Assembly: GCF_016862975.1 (NCBI RefSeq)
Contig: NZ_BONZ01000049.1
Coordinates: 1 to 64,000 of the forward strand
Direction: 5' to 3'
Source of the DNA: Rugosimonospora africana
GTDB taxonomy: Bacteria > Actinomycetota > Actinomycetes > Mycobacteriales > Micromonosporaceae
DNA: 64,000 nt
Below, one piece after another: positions 44,597 to 53,703 of this stretch. The position numbers were made by a program, and so were the translations under genes. The notes beneath the pieces are model-generated. The model worked only from the letters and a program-made list of their open reading frames with translations. It was not told the origin of the DNA and ran no database searches. Position 1 is the stretch's first letter; each line of letters begins with the position of its first letter.

Positions 44597-45427
44597 TCAC
44601 TTCTTAGCTGGGTCGCCTTGGGCGAGGCGGGAGAGGTGGTCCCACTTCTCAAGTCCGGCGAGGCGGCCGGCGTACTCGGTTCGCAGCGCGTCGAGTCCGT
44701 TGGTGCCGAACAGCACTCGCAGGGGCGGATTCGGGGTATCGGCGAGTGCGAGGATCGCTTGCGCGGTGGCGGCGGGGTCTCCGGGGGTGAACCCGGAGCT
44801 GGCCGAGCCTGCGTAGAGGGCTTCACGGGCATGTGCGTATGCGGGGTTTGGCGTGGCCTGTGGTGAGGCGGCGGCCAGGCCGGTAGGGAAGATGATCGGT
44901 TCGATCAGGGTGACGTGGATGTCATAGGCGGCGACCTCAGCGGCCAGCGCCTGGCTCATCGCTTCGAGTGCCCATTTCGACGCCTGGTAGATGCCCAACG
45001 CCGGATAGGCAACCAGGCCCCCAAGCGAGGAAACCTGCATGATCCGGCCACGGCGACGCCGACGCATGCCGGGCAGCACGGCTCGGGTGGTCCACAGCGC
45101 GCCGAAGTAGTTGACGTCCATTTGCGCACGGGCCTGATCGGCGCTGACTTCCTCCACCGCCCCGACAAGCATGTGCCCGGCGTTGTTGACCAGCAGGTCA
45201 ATGCCGCCGAAGCGCTGCTCGACCCGATTGACCGCGGCATCGACGGCAGCCCGGTCGGTGACGTCCAGTTCGAGCGCGAGCACCCGTTCGCCATAGCGGT
45301 CGGTCAGCGGGTTCAGCGTCGCGGCGTCGCGCGCCGTGGCGGCGAGGTTGTCGCCGCGTTCCAGGATGGCTTCGGCCCAGTAGGCGCCGAGCCCGCGGGA
45401 CGCGCCGGTGAGGAACCAGGTGGACAT
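44597..45427 (-). CDS. short-chain dehydrogenase/reductase
   Basis: 276-aa classical SDR. The cofactor motif is TGASRGLG, followed by NNAGHM, a catalytic serine in QVSSLGG, and YQASK with Tyr and Lys intact. It resembles NADP-dependent reductases of the SDR branch annotated as oxidoreductases of unknown substrate. It diverges from an XRE/MmyB regulator across a 117-bp gap with a perfect palindrome, so repression by that regulator is inferred. Confidence 0.92.
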   Translation of the reverse strand: MSTWFLTGASRGLGAYWAEAILERGDNLAATARDAATLNPLTDRYGERVLALELDVTDRAAVDAAVNRVEQRFGGIDLLVNNAGHMLVGAVEEVSADQARAQMDVNYFGALWTTRAVLPGMRRRRRGRIMQVSSLGGLVAYPALGIYQASKWALEAMSQALAAEVAAYDIHVTLIEPIIFPTGLAAASPQATPNPAYAHAREALYAGSASSGFTPGDPAATAQAILALADTPNPPLRVLFGTNGLDALRTEYAGRLAGLEKWDHLSRLAQGDPAKK

Positions 45428-45487
45428 GGTGGTGCTCCCAAGATCAGTCGGATCGGTCGTGATCCAGCCTGCGGTCTTCCCGACGGC

Positions 45488-45514
45488 CTTGGCAGAGTGA
45501 GCTTAACTCTGCCA
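45488..45514. promoter_or_regulatory. palindromic operator between SDR and XRE genes
   Basis: TTGGCAGAGT (45488-45497), a 7-nt spacer, then ACTCTGCCAA (45505-45514): perfect 10-bp arms. It ends 30 nt before the regulator's GTG and 61 nt before the SDR start. A TGGCAGAGT half-site also occurs inside the start of the regulator gene (45561). Confidence 0.6.
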
Positions 45515-45544
45515 AACGGGCATGCGGGCGCGCACACTGCAGAT

Positions 45545-46390
45545 GTGAATGCCCCCCTGCTGGCAGAGTTCCTGAAGATTCGCCGGCACGCGTTGAGCCC
45601 CGGCGAGGTCGGCCTCCCGGCGGCCGGCCGGCGACGGACCCCCGGCCTACGACGCGAAGAAGTCGCCGCTCTGGCCGGAATCTCGACCGACTACTACACC
45701 CGGCTCGAGCAGCAGAGGGCGACCGCCGTGCCATCCGAGCCCGTTCTCCGTTCGCTGACTCGGGCGTTACGGCTGAGCCGAGACGAACGTGACCACCTCT
45801 ACCGGCTCACTGGTCACCGTATTCCCGAACGCCACACAGACGATCGGCATGTCGACGCGGCATTGCTCAGTGTCCTCGACGCGCTGACCGACATCCCGGC
45901 TCAGGTCATGACCGATCTCGGCGAGATCCTCGTACAGAACAACTTGGCGCGCGCCGTCTTCGGTCCTCACGCCGGTGGCACCGGGCCGGAGGCAAGTTTC
46001 ATCTACCGCTGGTTCCGCGAGCCCTCCGCACGGGGCGGCTACCCTGTCGAGGACTACGCCGCAGAGTCCCGTGCGCTGGTCGCCGATCTGCGTGCCGCAG
46101 TGACACGCCGCGGTGATGCTCCCGCGCAGTCGCTGGTCTCACGCCTACTGGCCGAGAGTCCCGAATTCGCCGCGCTCTGGAAGCTGCACGACGTCGCCGT
46201 GCTGCGCCGGCGCCTCAAACGGGTCCGGCATCCCGAAGTAGGACTGCTGGAATTCGACTGCCAGTACCTCGTCGGCGAGGAACGCTCGCACATCCTTGCC
46301 GTCTTCTCGCCGCGGCCTGGAACCCCTACCACCGAGCGGCTCACGCTACTGGCCCTGGCCCACGATTCGCTGGGCATCGCGACAAGCTGA
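45545..46390 (+). CDS. XRE-family regulator with MmyB-like ligand domain
   Basis: About 281 aa from GTG 45545. The N-terminal helix-turn-helix is LRREEVAALAGISTDYYTRLE, shown split as LRREEVAALAG and ISTDYYTRLEQQR. The MmyB-like PAS-type ligand domain follows (DALTDIPAQVMTDLGEILVQNN, shown split: DALTDIPAQVM, TDLGEILVQNN; FIYRWFREPS; HPEVGLLEFDCQYL). Such regulators commonly repress an adjacent divergent dehydrogenase gene, which is the arrangement here. Confidence 0.9.
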   Translation: MNAPLLAEFLKIRRHALSPGEVGLPAAGRRRTPGLRREEVAALAGISTDYYTRLEQQRATAVPSEPVLRSLTRALRLSRDERDHLYRLTGHRIPERHTDDRHVDAALLSVLDALTDIPAQVMTDLGEILVQNNLARAVFGPHAGGTGPEASFIYRWFREPSARGGYPVEDYAAESRALVADLRAAVTRRGDAPAQSLVSRLLAESPEFAALWKLHDVAVLRRRLKRVRHPEVGLLEFDCQYLVGEERSHILAVFSPRPGTPTTERLTLLALAHDSLGIATS

Positions 46391-46441
46391 ACGCCACGAC
46401 AAGTTTTGGGTGGGTTTCGAGTCCCTGACGAAAGACGGAGG

Positions 46442-47389
46442 CTAGTTGCCGCGCGTGCTGCGGAAGGTGCGGCGGTAGGTGTCCGGGGGTACGCCCACGG
46501 TGCGGTGGAAGTGCCGGCGCAGCGTTGTGGCGGTGCCCATGCCGGTGGCCGAAGCGATGGTGTCGACGTTGTCGTCGGTGGTCTCCAAGAGTTCCTGAGC
46601 GCGGCGGATTCGTTGGGTCAGCAGCCACTGCAGCGGGGTCGTACCGGTCACCGATCTGAAGTGACGGCCGAGGTTGCGGGAGCTCATTTTGGCCTGGCGG
46701 GCCAGTTCTTCGACGGTCAGGGGCTGGTCCAGCCGGTCGATCGCCCAAGGGATCAGCTCGGCGAGCGGGTGGTTGTGAGGGGCGGGCATCGGGGTGGTGA
46801 CGAACTGGGCCTGGCCGCCCGATCGGTGCGGCGGCACGACCAGGCGGCGTGCGACCGCGTTGGCGATGGCTGAGCCGTGGTCGAGGCGTACCAGATGCAG
46901 GCAAAGGTCCATCGCGGCGGCCTTGCCGGCGGAGGTGAGCACCCGGCCGTTGTCGACGTACAGCACGTCCGGGTCGACCTTGACCCGCGGGTACTGAGCG
47001 GCCAGGACGTCGGTGTGCGCCCAGTGTGTGGTGGCACGCAGCCCGTCCAGCAGTCCGGCGGCGGCCAGCACGAACGCTCCCGTGCAGAGCGAGGCCACCC
47101 GGGCGCCGGCGTCGTGGGCCGCCCGTACCGCGTCGACGAGGTCGGTGGGCGGGTCTTCGTCGACGTCCGCGCACGCGGGCACGATCACTGTGTCGGCGCG
47201 GGCGAGCCGGTCCAGGCCGGTGTCGGGTTCCAGCCGGAACCGGCCGACAGCGACCGCGTCCGAGCCGCAGAGCGAGACGTCGTACCACCTGTCGGCCAGG
47301 CCGGGTGGCGGGTTGCCGAAGACCTCGCACGCCACGGCCAGTTCGAAGTGCAGCATGCCGTCGGTGACGGCGAGCGCGACGGTACCCAT
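46442..47389 (-). CDS. GlxA-family AraC-type regulator (DJ-1/PfpI domain)
   Basis: About 315 aa. The ATG at 47389 (MGTVALAVTDGMLHFELAV) starts a class-I glutamine-amidotransferase-like domain. The nucleophile-elbow cysteine is retained (VASLCTGAFVLAAAGLL). Two helix-turn-helix units follow at the C-terminus (LTVEELARQAKMSSRNLGRHF and VDTIASATGMGTATTLRRHF). It diverges from the reductase-like gene at 47538 and may regulate it. The much longer frame upstream is antisense to that gene and is not used. Confidence 0.9.
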   Translation of the reverse strand: MGTVALAVTDGMLHFELAVACEVFGNPPPGLADRWYDVSLCGSDAVAVGRFRLEPDTGLDRLARADTVIVPACADVDEDPPTDLVDAVRAAHDAGARVASLCTGAFVLAAAGLLDGLRATTHWAHTDVLAAQYPRVKVDPDVLYVDNGRVLTSAGKAAAMDLCLHLVRLDHGSAIANAVARRLVVPPHRSGGQAQFVTTPMPAPHNHPLAELIPWAIDRLDQPLTVEELARQAKMSSRNLGRHFRSVTGTTPLQWLLTQRIRRAQELLETTDDNVDTIASATGMGTATTLRRHFHRTVGVPPDTYRRTFRSTRGN

Positions 47390-47537
47390 GTCCGAAATTG
47401 TATGCACCGTGGCGTTCCAGACACTCGCGGGGGGCGGCCGGGGTCGCGACGATGTCAGCTGTGAATGGTTCGACGACTGGTCCGGGTCGTGGCGCCAGGC
47501 GCCGAGCCAGACCAGTCGCACGGGTGGGAGAGCTGAA

Positions 47538-48572
47538 ATGGGTGACACGGTGGCTGTGTTCGGCGCGTACGGGCACACCGGACGGTTTGTAGTGGCGGAA
47601 CTCCGGGATCGCGGGTACGTCCCGATTCTCTCAGGCCGCGACCCGGAGAAGCTGTGGGAGATGGCGGCCGGCACGGGGCTTGGCGTCCGGCCGGCGTCGG
47701 TCGACGATCCGGCTTCGCTCGACCGGGCAGTGGCCGGCGCGGCGGCCGTCATCAACTGCGCCGGGCCGTTCGCCGCCACAGCCGCCCCGGTGGTGGAGGC
47801 GGCGCTGCGCGCGGGGATTCCGTACGTGGACGTGGCGGCGGAGATCGAGGCCAATGTGGACACGTTCGCGGGTTTTGCCGACCGCGCCCGTGCCGCGCGT
47901 ACGGTTGTCGTCCCGGCGATGGCCTTCTTCGGTGGTCTCGGAGACCTGCTCGCCACGGCGGCGATGGGGGACTGGGTGGCGGCCGATGAGGCACACGTCG
48001 CGTACGCGCTGAGCAGCTGGCACCCCACGGCCAGTACCCGCGCCGCGGGCACGGTCTCCCGGCAACGCCGCAACGGGCGGCGGGTTCGCTACACCGGCGG
48101 GCGCCTGGAGTACCACGACGAGGAGCTGCCGACTTTTCAGTGGCACTTCCCCGCGCCGGTGGGCGCGCGGACCGTTGTCGGAGAGTTCTCGATGGCGGAT
48201 GTCGTGACCATCCCCAGTCACCTGTCGATCCCCGAGGTGCGGACTCAGCTGACGGTCGAGGCGACCAGGGACCTGTCGGCTCCGGACACACCCGCACCCA
48301 CGGCGGTCGACGCTCGCGGGCGGTCGTCGCAGACGTTCCTCGTCGATGTCGTCGTGACAGCCGATGGCGTGCGAAGGCGTGCCACGGCGGGCGGTCAGGA
48401 CATCTACGCCATCAGCGCTCCGCTCGCCGTGGAGGCGGTGCACCGCCTACTCACGGGGCAGAGCAAGGGGATCGGTGTGGTCTCCGCCGGCGCGGCCTTC
48501 GACGCACCGGACTTCCTGCGCTGCCTGTCGGCGCACCTCTCGTTCGATTGCGATGCCGGCGGCGGAAGGTAG
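47538..48572 (+). CDS. saccharopine-dehydrogenase-like NAD(P)-binding protein
   Basis: About 344 aa from ATG 47538. The Rossmann motif is VAVFGAYGHTGRFVVAEL; the strand ending INCAGPF and PYVDVAAE are typical of the saccharopine dehydrogenase / trans-acting enoyl reductase family. The C-terminal half is variable (AFFGGLGDLLATAAMGDW). The specific reaction is not determinable. It diverges from the GlxA-like regulator with a 148-bp gap. Confidence 0.85.
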   Translation: MGDTVAVFGAYGHTGRFVVAELRDRGYVPILSGRDPEKLWEMAAGTGLGVRPASVDDPASLDRAVAGAAAVINCAGPFAATAAPVVEAALRAGIPYVDVAAEIEANVDTFAGFADRARAARTVVVPAMAFFGGLGDLLATAAMGDWVAADEAHVAYALSSWHPTASTRAAGTVSRQRRNGRRVRYTGGRLEYHDEELPTFQWHFPAPVGARTVVGEFSMADVVTIPSHLSIPEVRTQLTVEATRDLSAPDTPAPTAVDARGRSSQTFLVDVVVTADGVRRRATAGGQDIYAISAPLAVEAVHRLLTGQSKGIGVVSAGAAFDAPDFLRCLSAHLSFDCDAGGGR

Positions 48573-48582
48573 CCGCGCCCGG

Positions 48583-48603
48583 GGCCGGCGCGACACGCCG
48601 GCC
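48583..48603. terminator. hairpin between convergent genes
   Basis: GGCCGGCG (48583-48590) pairs with CGCCGGCC (48596-48603) around CGACA, 11 nt after the stop of the reductase-like gene. Confidence 0.6.
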
Positions 48604-48675
48604 GGTGGAGACGGCGGATAGCCGGGAGGATCACCGGGGATCGTCCGGGAGCCCGGGCCTGCGACGGCACGCGGC

Positions 48676-49419
48676 TCAGGACGTGGGAGGCGGACACCTG
48701 TCGGGAAGCGTGACCTGGCCGGGGCGGCGGTCGAACGTGGCCAGCGTGAACCACTCGTCCAGCTCCGGATCGAACAGGTTCTGGAGACCGAAGTGCAGCA
48801 CCTGTACCCACTGGCTCGGATCCCGCTGGTCGACGTACACGTCGGCCTGGCCGATCGGGAGCCGGGGGAACTCGCCCGGCCGGGTGGAGCCCACCACGAC
48901 TCCGACCCGCCAGTGATTGACGTACCGGTCCTTGTTTCCCTGCAGGATCTCCGGTCCGACGAACCGTGAGGTCTTCAGCTTGTCGTTCAATATCTGGCGG
49001 TTGAAGAAACCCAGCGAGTCGCACCGGCGCGGCGGGAAAAGCGGGATGTTCGGCCACTTGTAGGTCAGCGTGTAGAGCGTGTTGTGGAAGATCAGGTTGG
49101 TGAACCAGATCGGGTACTCCGGTCCTCCGGCGGTCATCTGACTGTCGCCGTTCCGCCCCTGCCAGGTGAACGGGACGTCGATGCCGAGGTCGCGGACGAT
49201 GTACCGGCCCGTCGCCTGGAAGTCGGCCGGAAGCAGCGGAGGACGCGGCTCTTCAGGCTTGACCGGAACGGTGCCGCTGGCCAGGGTCGTACGGGGAAGC
49301 GCCAGGGTCGTACGGGGAAGCGACGGAGCGGCGGCCACGTCCGGTGCGATCGCGGCCATGGCGATCAGGCCGCCGACCGCTACCGAGACCCAGGTCCGAC
49401 GTGCTCGGGTCGATGCCAT
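48676..49419 (-). CDS. secreted protein of unknown function
   Basis: About 247 aa from ATG 49419 (GGAGGGG upstream). The signal peptide has an RARR basic start, the core VSVAVGGLIAMAAIAP and AAAP near residue 32. A duplicated LPRTTLA heptapeptide, encoded by a perfect 21-bp tandem repeat, follows the signal. The body has many aromatics (FTWQGRNGDSQMTAGG, FHNTLYTLTYKWPNIP, QWVQVLHFGLQNLF) and two cysteines. No family recognised. Confidence 0.68.
   Translation of the reverse strand: MASTRARRTWVSVAVGGLIAMAAIAPDVAAAPSLPRTTLALPRTTLASGTVPVKPEEPRPPLLPADFQATGRYIVRDLGIDVPFTWQGRNGDSQMTAGGPEYPIWFTNLIFHNTLYTLTYKWPNIPLFPPRRCDSLGFFNRQILNDKLKTSRFVGPEILQGNKDRYVNHWRVGVVVGSTRPGEFPRLPIGQADVYVDQRDPSQWVQVLHFGLQNLFDPELDEWFTLATFDRRPGQVTLPDRCPPPTS
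49280..49321. repeat. perfect 21-bp tandem repeat inside the secreted-protein gene
   Basis: Two adjacent copies, 49280-49300 and 49301-49321, each GCCAGGGTCGTACGGGGAAGC except for its last base context, encode the duplicated LPRTTLA peptide just after the signal sequence. Copy number may vary between strains. Confidence 0.8.
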
Positions 49420-49538
49420 GTCCCCTCCACGGGCTTGGACAGCGTGAGGGGTGGCTGACGAGTCCGAGCATGGCCGAATTTCGTGAGCTCGGCTGACGTT
49501 TCGGGGATGCGGAGGGCTGACCCGACCCGAACGGGGAA

Positions 49539-49573
49539 GACCGACCGCCCGGTCGGAAACCGGGCGGTCGGTC
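49539..49573 (-). terminator. terminator of the epoxide hydrolase gene
   Basis: GACCGACCGCCCGGT (49539-49553) and ACCGGGCGGTCGGTC (49559-49573) form a perfect 15-bp stem with a 5-nt loop, 6 nt past the epoxide hydrolase stop. Confidence 0.88.
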
Positions 49574-49578
49574 AACGG

Positions 49579-50733
49579 TCAGCGAACGGTACGGAAGAAC
49601 GTCTTGAGTTCGGCCACGAACAGGTCGGGGACTTCGAGCGCGGCGAAGTGGCCGCCTTGCTCGTACTCCGCCCAGTGGGTGATGTTGTTGAGCGGTTCGG
49701 CGAACTGGCGGATGGCGATGTCCTCGGCGAAGTTCGCCACCCCGGTGGGTACGCGCGACGGGGTCGGCCAGTTCGTGGTGTGCATGGACTCGTAGTACAT
49801 CTGGGCTGACGACGCGCCGGTGTTGGTCAGCCAGTAGATCATCGCGTGGGTGAGGACCTGGTCGGGTCCGACCGAGCCGGCCGGGTAGGCCCAGTCGTGG
49901 AACTTCTCGCCGATCCAGGCGAGTTGCGCGACCGGGGAGTCGGCGAGGCCGAATCCGAGCGTGTGCGGACGCGTCGCCTGGATCTTGAAGTAGCCGTCAC
50001 CGTCGCCCAGGAACCGGTTCATCCGCTCCAGCCGGACTTTCTCGGCGTCGGTGAGTACCGCGTCCTCCGGCACTCCGCCGAGCGGGATGAAACCGACGGT
50101 CGCCGCGTTGACGTGTACGCCGGCGACGTGTTCCGGGTCGACCCGGCCGAGGTCGGGGGCCACGAACGCGCCGAAGTCGCCGCCCTGCGCCCCGTACCGC
50201 TGGTAGCCGAGCCGGGCCATCAGCTCCGCATACGCGGTGGCGATGCGGCGGGCGTCCCAGCCGGCCGCGGCCGGACCGGTGAACCCGAAGTTGGGGTGCG
50301 ACGGGATCACCAGGTGATAGGCGTCGGCGGGGTCATCTGGGTGGGTCAGCGGCTCGATCACCTCCAGGAACTCGGCGACCGACCCCGGCCAGCCGTGCGC
50401 GAGGAGCAGCGGGAACGCGCCTTCGTGAGGCGAACGGACGTGCAGGAAGTGGATGTCCTGCCCGTCGATCCGCGTGGTGAACTGCGGGTACTGGTTGATC
50501 CGCTCCTCGAACCCGCGCCAGTCGTACTTCGTCGTCCAGTACTCGACCAGGTCCTTCAGGTGCGGCACGGGCACGCCGCGGCTCCAACCGACATCCGGGA
50601 CCTGGCTGGGCCAGCGCACATCGGCCAGCCGCCGCCGCAGGTCGTCCAGAGCCTCCTGCGGGATGTCGACGCGGAACGGCCTGATCTCGGTGCCTATCTC
50701 TTTGCCCATCTGGTTGTCCATTTCGGTGCCCAT
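49579..50733 (-). CDS. epoxide hydrolase (EHN-type)
   Basis: About 384 aa; ATG 50733 has GAAGGAG in front. The N-terminal epoxide-hydrolase domain (RPFRVDIPQEALDDLRRRLA) is followed by an alpha/beta hydrolase core: oxyanion HGWPGS, nucleophile aspartate in GAQGGDFGAFV, catalytic histidine in YEQGGHFAALE, and lid tyrosines. Microsomal-type enzymes open epoxides with water through a covalent Asp ester. It diverges from a WYL-domain regulator. Confidence 0.93.
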   Translation of the reverse strand: MGTEMDNQMGKEIGTEIRPFRVDIPQEALDDLRRRLADVRWPSQVPDVGWSRGVPVPHLKDLVEYWTTKYDWRGFEERINQYPQFTTRIDGQDIHFLHVRSPHEGAFPLLLAHGWPGSVAEFLEVIEPLTHPDDPADAYHLVIPSHPNFGFTGPAAAGWDARRIATAYAELMARLGYQRYGAQGGDFGAFVAPDLGRVDPEHVAGVHVNAATVGFIPLGGVPEDAVLTDAEKVRLERMNRFLGDGDGYFKIQATRPHTLGFGLADSPVAQLAWIGEKFHDWAYPAGSVGPDQVLTHAMIYWLTNTGASSAQMYYESMHTTNWPTPSRVPTGVANFAEDIAIRQFAEPLNNITHWAEYEQGGHFAALEVPDLFVAELKTFFRTVR

Positions 50734-50823
50734 GGAAGAACTCCTTCGTCTGACTGCCTTCGGGAGCAAGCCTGTCAGCCAACGAGGTCAGGTTCGGTCC
50801 TGGTTGCCGGGCACAATGGGAGC

Positions 50824-51795
50824 ATGCTGGAAACGTCCGCTCGATTGCTCCGGCTGCTGTCGTTGCTGCAGCAGCACCGGGAGTGGCCCGGTCCGCGGCT
50901 GGCGGACAAGTTGGGCGTCACGGTGCGTACCGTGCGCCGGGACGTCGAACGGCTGCGAGAGCTGGGCTACCCCGTGCACGCGACGACGGGTAACACCGGC
51001 CGGTACCGGCTGGGTGCCGGCGCAGTCATGCCGCCGCTGCTGCTCGATGACGACGAGGCGGTCGCGGTCGCGGTGGGATTGCGCACCGCGGCGAGCGGCA
51101 CGGTGGCGGGCATCGAGGACACGTCGCTGCGTGCCCTGGCGAAACTGGAGCAGATCCTGCCTTCGCGGCTGCGGCACCGGGTCGCGACGCTGGGCGCTGT
51201 CACGGTGGCGCAGCACCAGCCCGGCGCGGAGGTATCGGCGGACCTGCTGACCACGATCGCCGCCGCCTGCCGCGATCATCAGCGGTTGCGGATCGACTAT
51301 CGCAGCCACGACGGTACCGACAGCATGCGGACGGTGGAGCCGCACCGGCTGGTACACGCCGGGCGCCGCTGGTACCTGGTGGCCTACGACCTCGACCGGG
51401 CGGACTGGCGTACGTTCCGGGTGGACCGGCTGCGGCCGTGGACTCCGGCCGGACCGCGGTTCACGCCGCGGGTACCGCCGTCGGACGACATCGGCGCATA
51501 CGCGTCCTGGTCGGTCGGCGTCGGCCGGTACCGCTACCAGGCGCGGTTCACCGTGTACGCCCCAGCGGCGCAGGTCGCCCAACGCGTCACGCCCGAGGCG
51601 GGGGTGGTCGAGGCCGTCGATGACGACAAGTGCACGCTGCGCGCCGGCTCCAACTCGCTGGACGGACTCGCCCTGCACGTGGCCCTGCTCGGCTTCGACT
51701 TCACCGTGCACGAGCCGGCCGAACTCGTCGAGCAGTTCCGGACGCTGCACGCCCGGATGGGCCACGCGATCCAGCCGCTGCCGGGTGGGGACTAG
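50824..51795 (+). CDS. WYL-domain transcriptional regulator
   Basis: 323 aa from ATG 50824. The HTH_11-type winged helix (ARLLRLLSLLQQHREWPGPR, LADKLGVTVRTVRRDVERLR) is followed by the WYL domain (about 140-210; LRIDYRSHDG, VEPHRLVHAGRRWYLVAYD) and the C-terminal WCX extension. WYL domains sense ligands, often nucleic acids or small effectors. Position next to the divergent epoxide hydrolase suggests control of that gene. Confidence 0.92.
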   Translation: MLETSARLLRLLSLLQQHREWPGPRLADKLGVTVRTVRRDVERLRELGYPVHATTGNTGRYRLGAGAVMPPLLLDDDEAVAVAVGLRTAASGTVAGIEDTSLRALAKLEQILPSRLRHRVATLGAVTVAQHQPGAEVSADLLTTIAAACRDHQRLRIDYRSHDGTDSMRTVEPHRLVHAGRRWYLVAYDLDRADWRTFRVDRLRPWTPAGPRFTPRVPPSDDIGAYASWSVGVGRYRYQARFTVYAPAAQVAQRVTPEAGVVEAVDDDKCTLRAGSNSLDGLALHVALLGFDFTVHEPAELVEQFRTLHARMGHAIQPLPGGD

Positions 51796-51846
51796 CCGCG
51801 CCGAATATCGGCTGCGCTTTCTTCGCCGATGGCCGACCGTGGGGCC

Positions 51847-52605
51847 ATGGATCAGACCCAGACCGTCGTACGGCTCGTCGACGACGTCCTCGGCGATGCG
51901 GTCATCGGCACGTACCTGCATGGATCCTCGGTGCTCGGCGGCCTCAAGCCGGCCAGCGACCTGGACTTCCTCGTCGTCACCCACCGGCGCATGGACGACC
52001 GGCAGCGGCTGTTGCTCACCCGGGAACTGCTCAAGGTCTCCGGTGATCCGGCCGGCGCCCGGGGCGTCGAACTCACCGTCGTGGTCCAGCCCGAGGTTCG
52101 CCCTTGGCGGTTTCCGCCGACCGGGGATTACCTGTACGGCGAGTGGCTGCGCGACGAGCTTGCGACGCACGGCGCCGCGCCACCCCAACCGATGCCGGAT
52201 CTGGCCGTCCTGATCGCGGTGGCGCTCACCGGCGACCACCCCCTCAGCGGGCCACCACCGGCTCGGGTGCTCGATCCCGTCCCGCACAGCGATGTGGTTC
52301 GGGCGAGCGTGGAGGGCATCGCCGAACTGCTGAACGAACTCGACAGTGACACCCGCAATGTCCTGCTGACCTTCGCCCGGATCTGGGTCACGGTCGCCAC
52401 CGGCGACATCCGGTCGAAGGACGCCGCCGCGGACTGGGCGCTGGCCCGGCTGCCGCCGGAGTGCCGTCCGGCTCTCGAGTACGCCAGGCACCTGTACCTG
52501 AACTGCTCCTACGCGGAGGAGAACTGGAGCGACGAGCTGCGGGCGCGGGTACGCCCATACGTCGACCACGTCCTTGAGGAGGTTCACCGCCTGACGGGGC
52601 ACTGA
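51847..52605 (+). CDS. AadA-like aminoglycoside nucleotidyltransferase
   Basis: About 252 aa from ATG 51847 (an in-frame ATG at 51829 has no ribosome site). YLHGSSVLGGLKPASDLDFL, exactly the GSxxxGGLxxxSDxD pattern of ANT(3'')/ANT(9) enzymes, and VELTVVVQPE supply the catalytic acids. The C-terminal helical domain has NVLLTFARIWVTVATGDIRS and KDAAADWALARLP, which match AadA-type proteins closely. It would adenylylate streptomycin or spectinomycin. Chromosomal and not linked to a mobile element. Confidence 0.86.
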   Translation: MDQTQTVVRLVDDVLGDAVIGTYLHGSSVLGGLKPASDLDFLVVTHRRMDDRQRLLLTRELLKVSGDPAGARGVELTVVVQPEVRPWRFPPTGDYLYGEWLRDELATHGAAPPQPMPDLAVLIAVALTGDHPLSGPPPARVLDPVPHSDVVRASVEGIAELLNELDSDTRNVLLTFARIWVTVATGDIRSKDAAADWALARLPPECRPALEYARHLYLNCSYAEENWSDELRARVRPYVDHVLEEVHRLTGH

Positions 52606-52633
52606 GTCGACGAGCCGACCGACCGCATCCGGG

Positions 52634-53551
52634 TCAGGGCAGTTGCCGGACGGTGCCCGGGTCGGCGCCGGCGCGCATCCGTTCCGCGTCCCGGCCGGGC
52701 GGGGCGCCGAACAGGCGGCGGTACTCGCGGTTGAACTGCGTCGGGCTCTCGTACCCGACGAGGTGCCCGACCCTCGCGACATCGCCGGGCGCGGCGACCA
52801 GCAACGACCGAGCCTCTTGGAGGCGGATGCGCTTCTGGAACTGCAGCGGGCTCATGGCCGTCACGGCGCGGAAGTGCCGGTGGAACGCGGACGGGCTCAT
52901 CCCGGCCGTCCGGGCGAGATCGGAGATCCGCATCGGCTCGGCGTAGTTGTCGCGGATCCACCGGATCGCCCGGCTCACGTGAGACAGGCCGCTGTCGGCC
53001 AGCCCGATCTGGCGGATCATCACGCCATCCGGACCGGTGATCATCCGCCAGAGGATCTCCTGCTCGATCAGCGGCGCGAGCACGGGTGCGTCCGTGGGGC
53101 GGTCGAGGAGCCGGAGCATGCGAGCCGCGGCGTCGAGCAGGTCGGGGTCGGCCTCGCCGGTGGCGATCGCGGTCGGGTCGGTCGTGCCGCGGGACCACGG
53201 CTGGGCCGGGGCCCGAAGCGCCAGCGCGGCAATGGCGGACGGGCGCAGCACCAGTCCCATGCCCAACGCCGGGGCGTGTGGGCGCGCGTCGACGAAGTGG
53301 CCGGTGACGGGCAGGTCGGTGGTGACCGCGAGGTAGTGCCCCGCCCAGTACTCATGCACCTGGTCGCCGAGCAGCAGGCGCTTCCCGCCCTGCGCCATGA
53401 CGACCAGCAGCGGTTCGGTCAGCGAGTAGTGCGGTGCGTCGGTCTCCACCTTCGACAGCAGCAACCCGTCGATCGGGGTCCGCAGGTCGGGTCGGGCATG
53501 GGCGGCGATGCGGTCGCGGATCTCGCTCAGGAGGCCGGAGCTGAAGGGCAC
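52634..53551 (-). CDS. AraC-family regulator
   Basis: 305 aa. An AraC_N / cupin-like sensory domain (LLVVMAQGGKRLLLGDQVHE) precedes the two helix-turn-helix units (ISDLARTAGMSPSAFHRHFR and VARVGHLVGYESPTQFNREY). The start at 53551 opens MPFSSGLLSEIRD. It diverges from an aldo-keto reductase gene across 152 bp, an arrangement common for AraC proteins controlling aldehyde reductases. Confidence 0.9.
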   Translation of the reverse strand: MPFSSGLLSEIRDRIAAHARPDLRTPIDGLLLSKVETDAPHYSLTEPLLVVMAQGGKRLLLGDQVHEYWAGHYLAVTTDLPVTGHFVDARPHAPALGMGLVLRPSAIAALALRAPAQPWSRGTTDPTAIATGEADPDLLDAAARMLRLLDRPTDAPVLAPLIEQEILWRMITGPDGVMIRQIGLADSGLSHVSRAIRWIRDNYAEPMRISDLARTAGMSPSAFHRHFRAVTAMSPLQFQKRIRLQEARSLLVAAPGDVARVGHLVGYESPTQFNREYRRLFGAPPGRDAERMRAGADPGTVRQLP

Positions 53552-53703
53552 ACCTCACGGAAGCATCCCGGGGCGCGCCTCGGCAACCCGATCGCGGCGA
53601 AGTCGAGAGGATTGGGCAAGAGTCAGCGAGGATCGGTCTACCGCTGACCAGGGGATCGACGTTCGATGGGTATGACCGGATCCTCAGTGATGGGAGCACG
53701 TTC

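Noticed and set aside
47390-48073. N-terminal extension of the GlxA-like frame
   Set aside because: The added 228 codons are antisense to the reductase-like gene and have no domain; ATG 47389 begins the DJ-1/PfpI fold.
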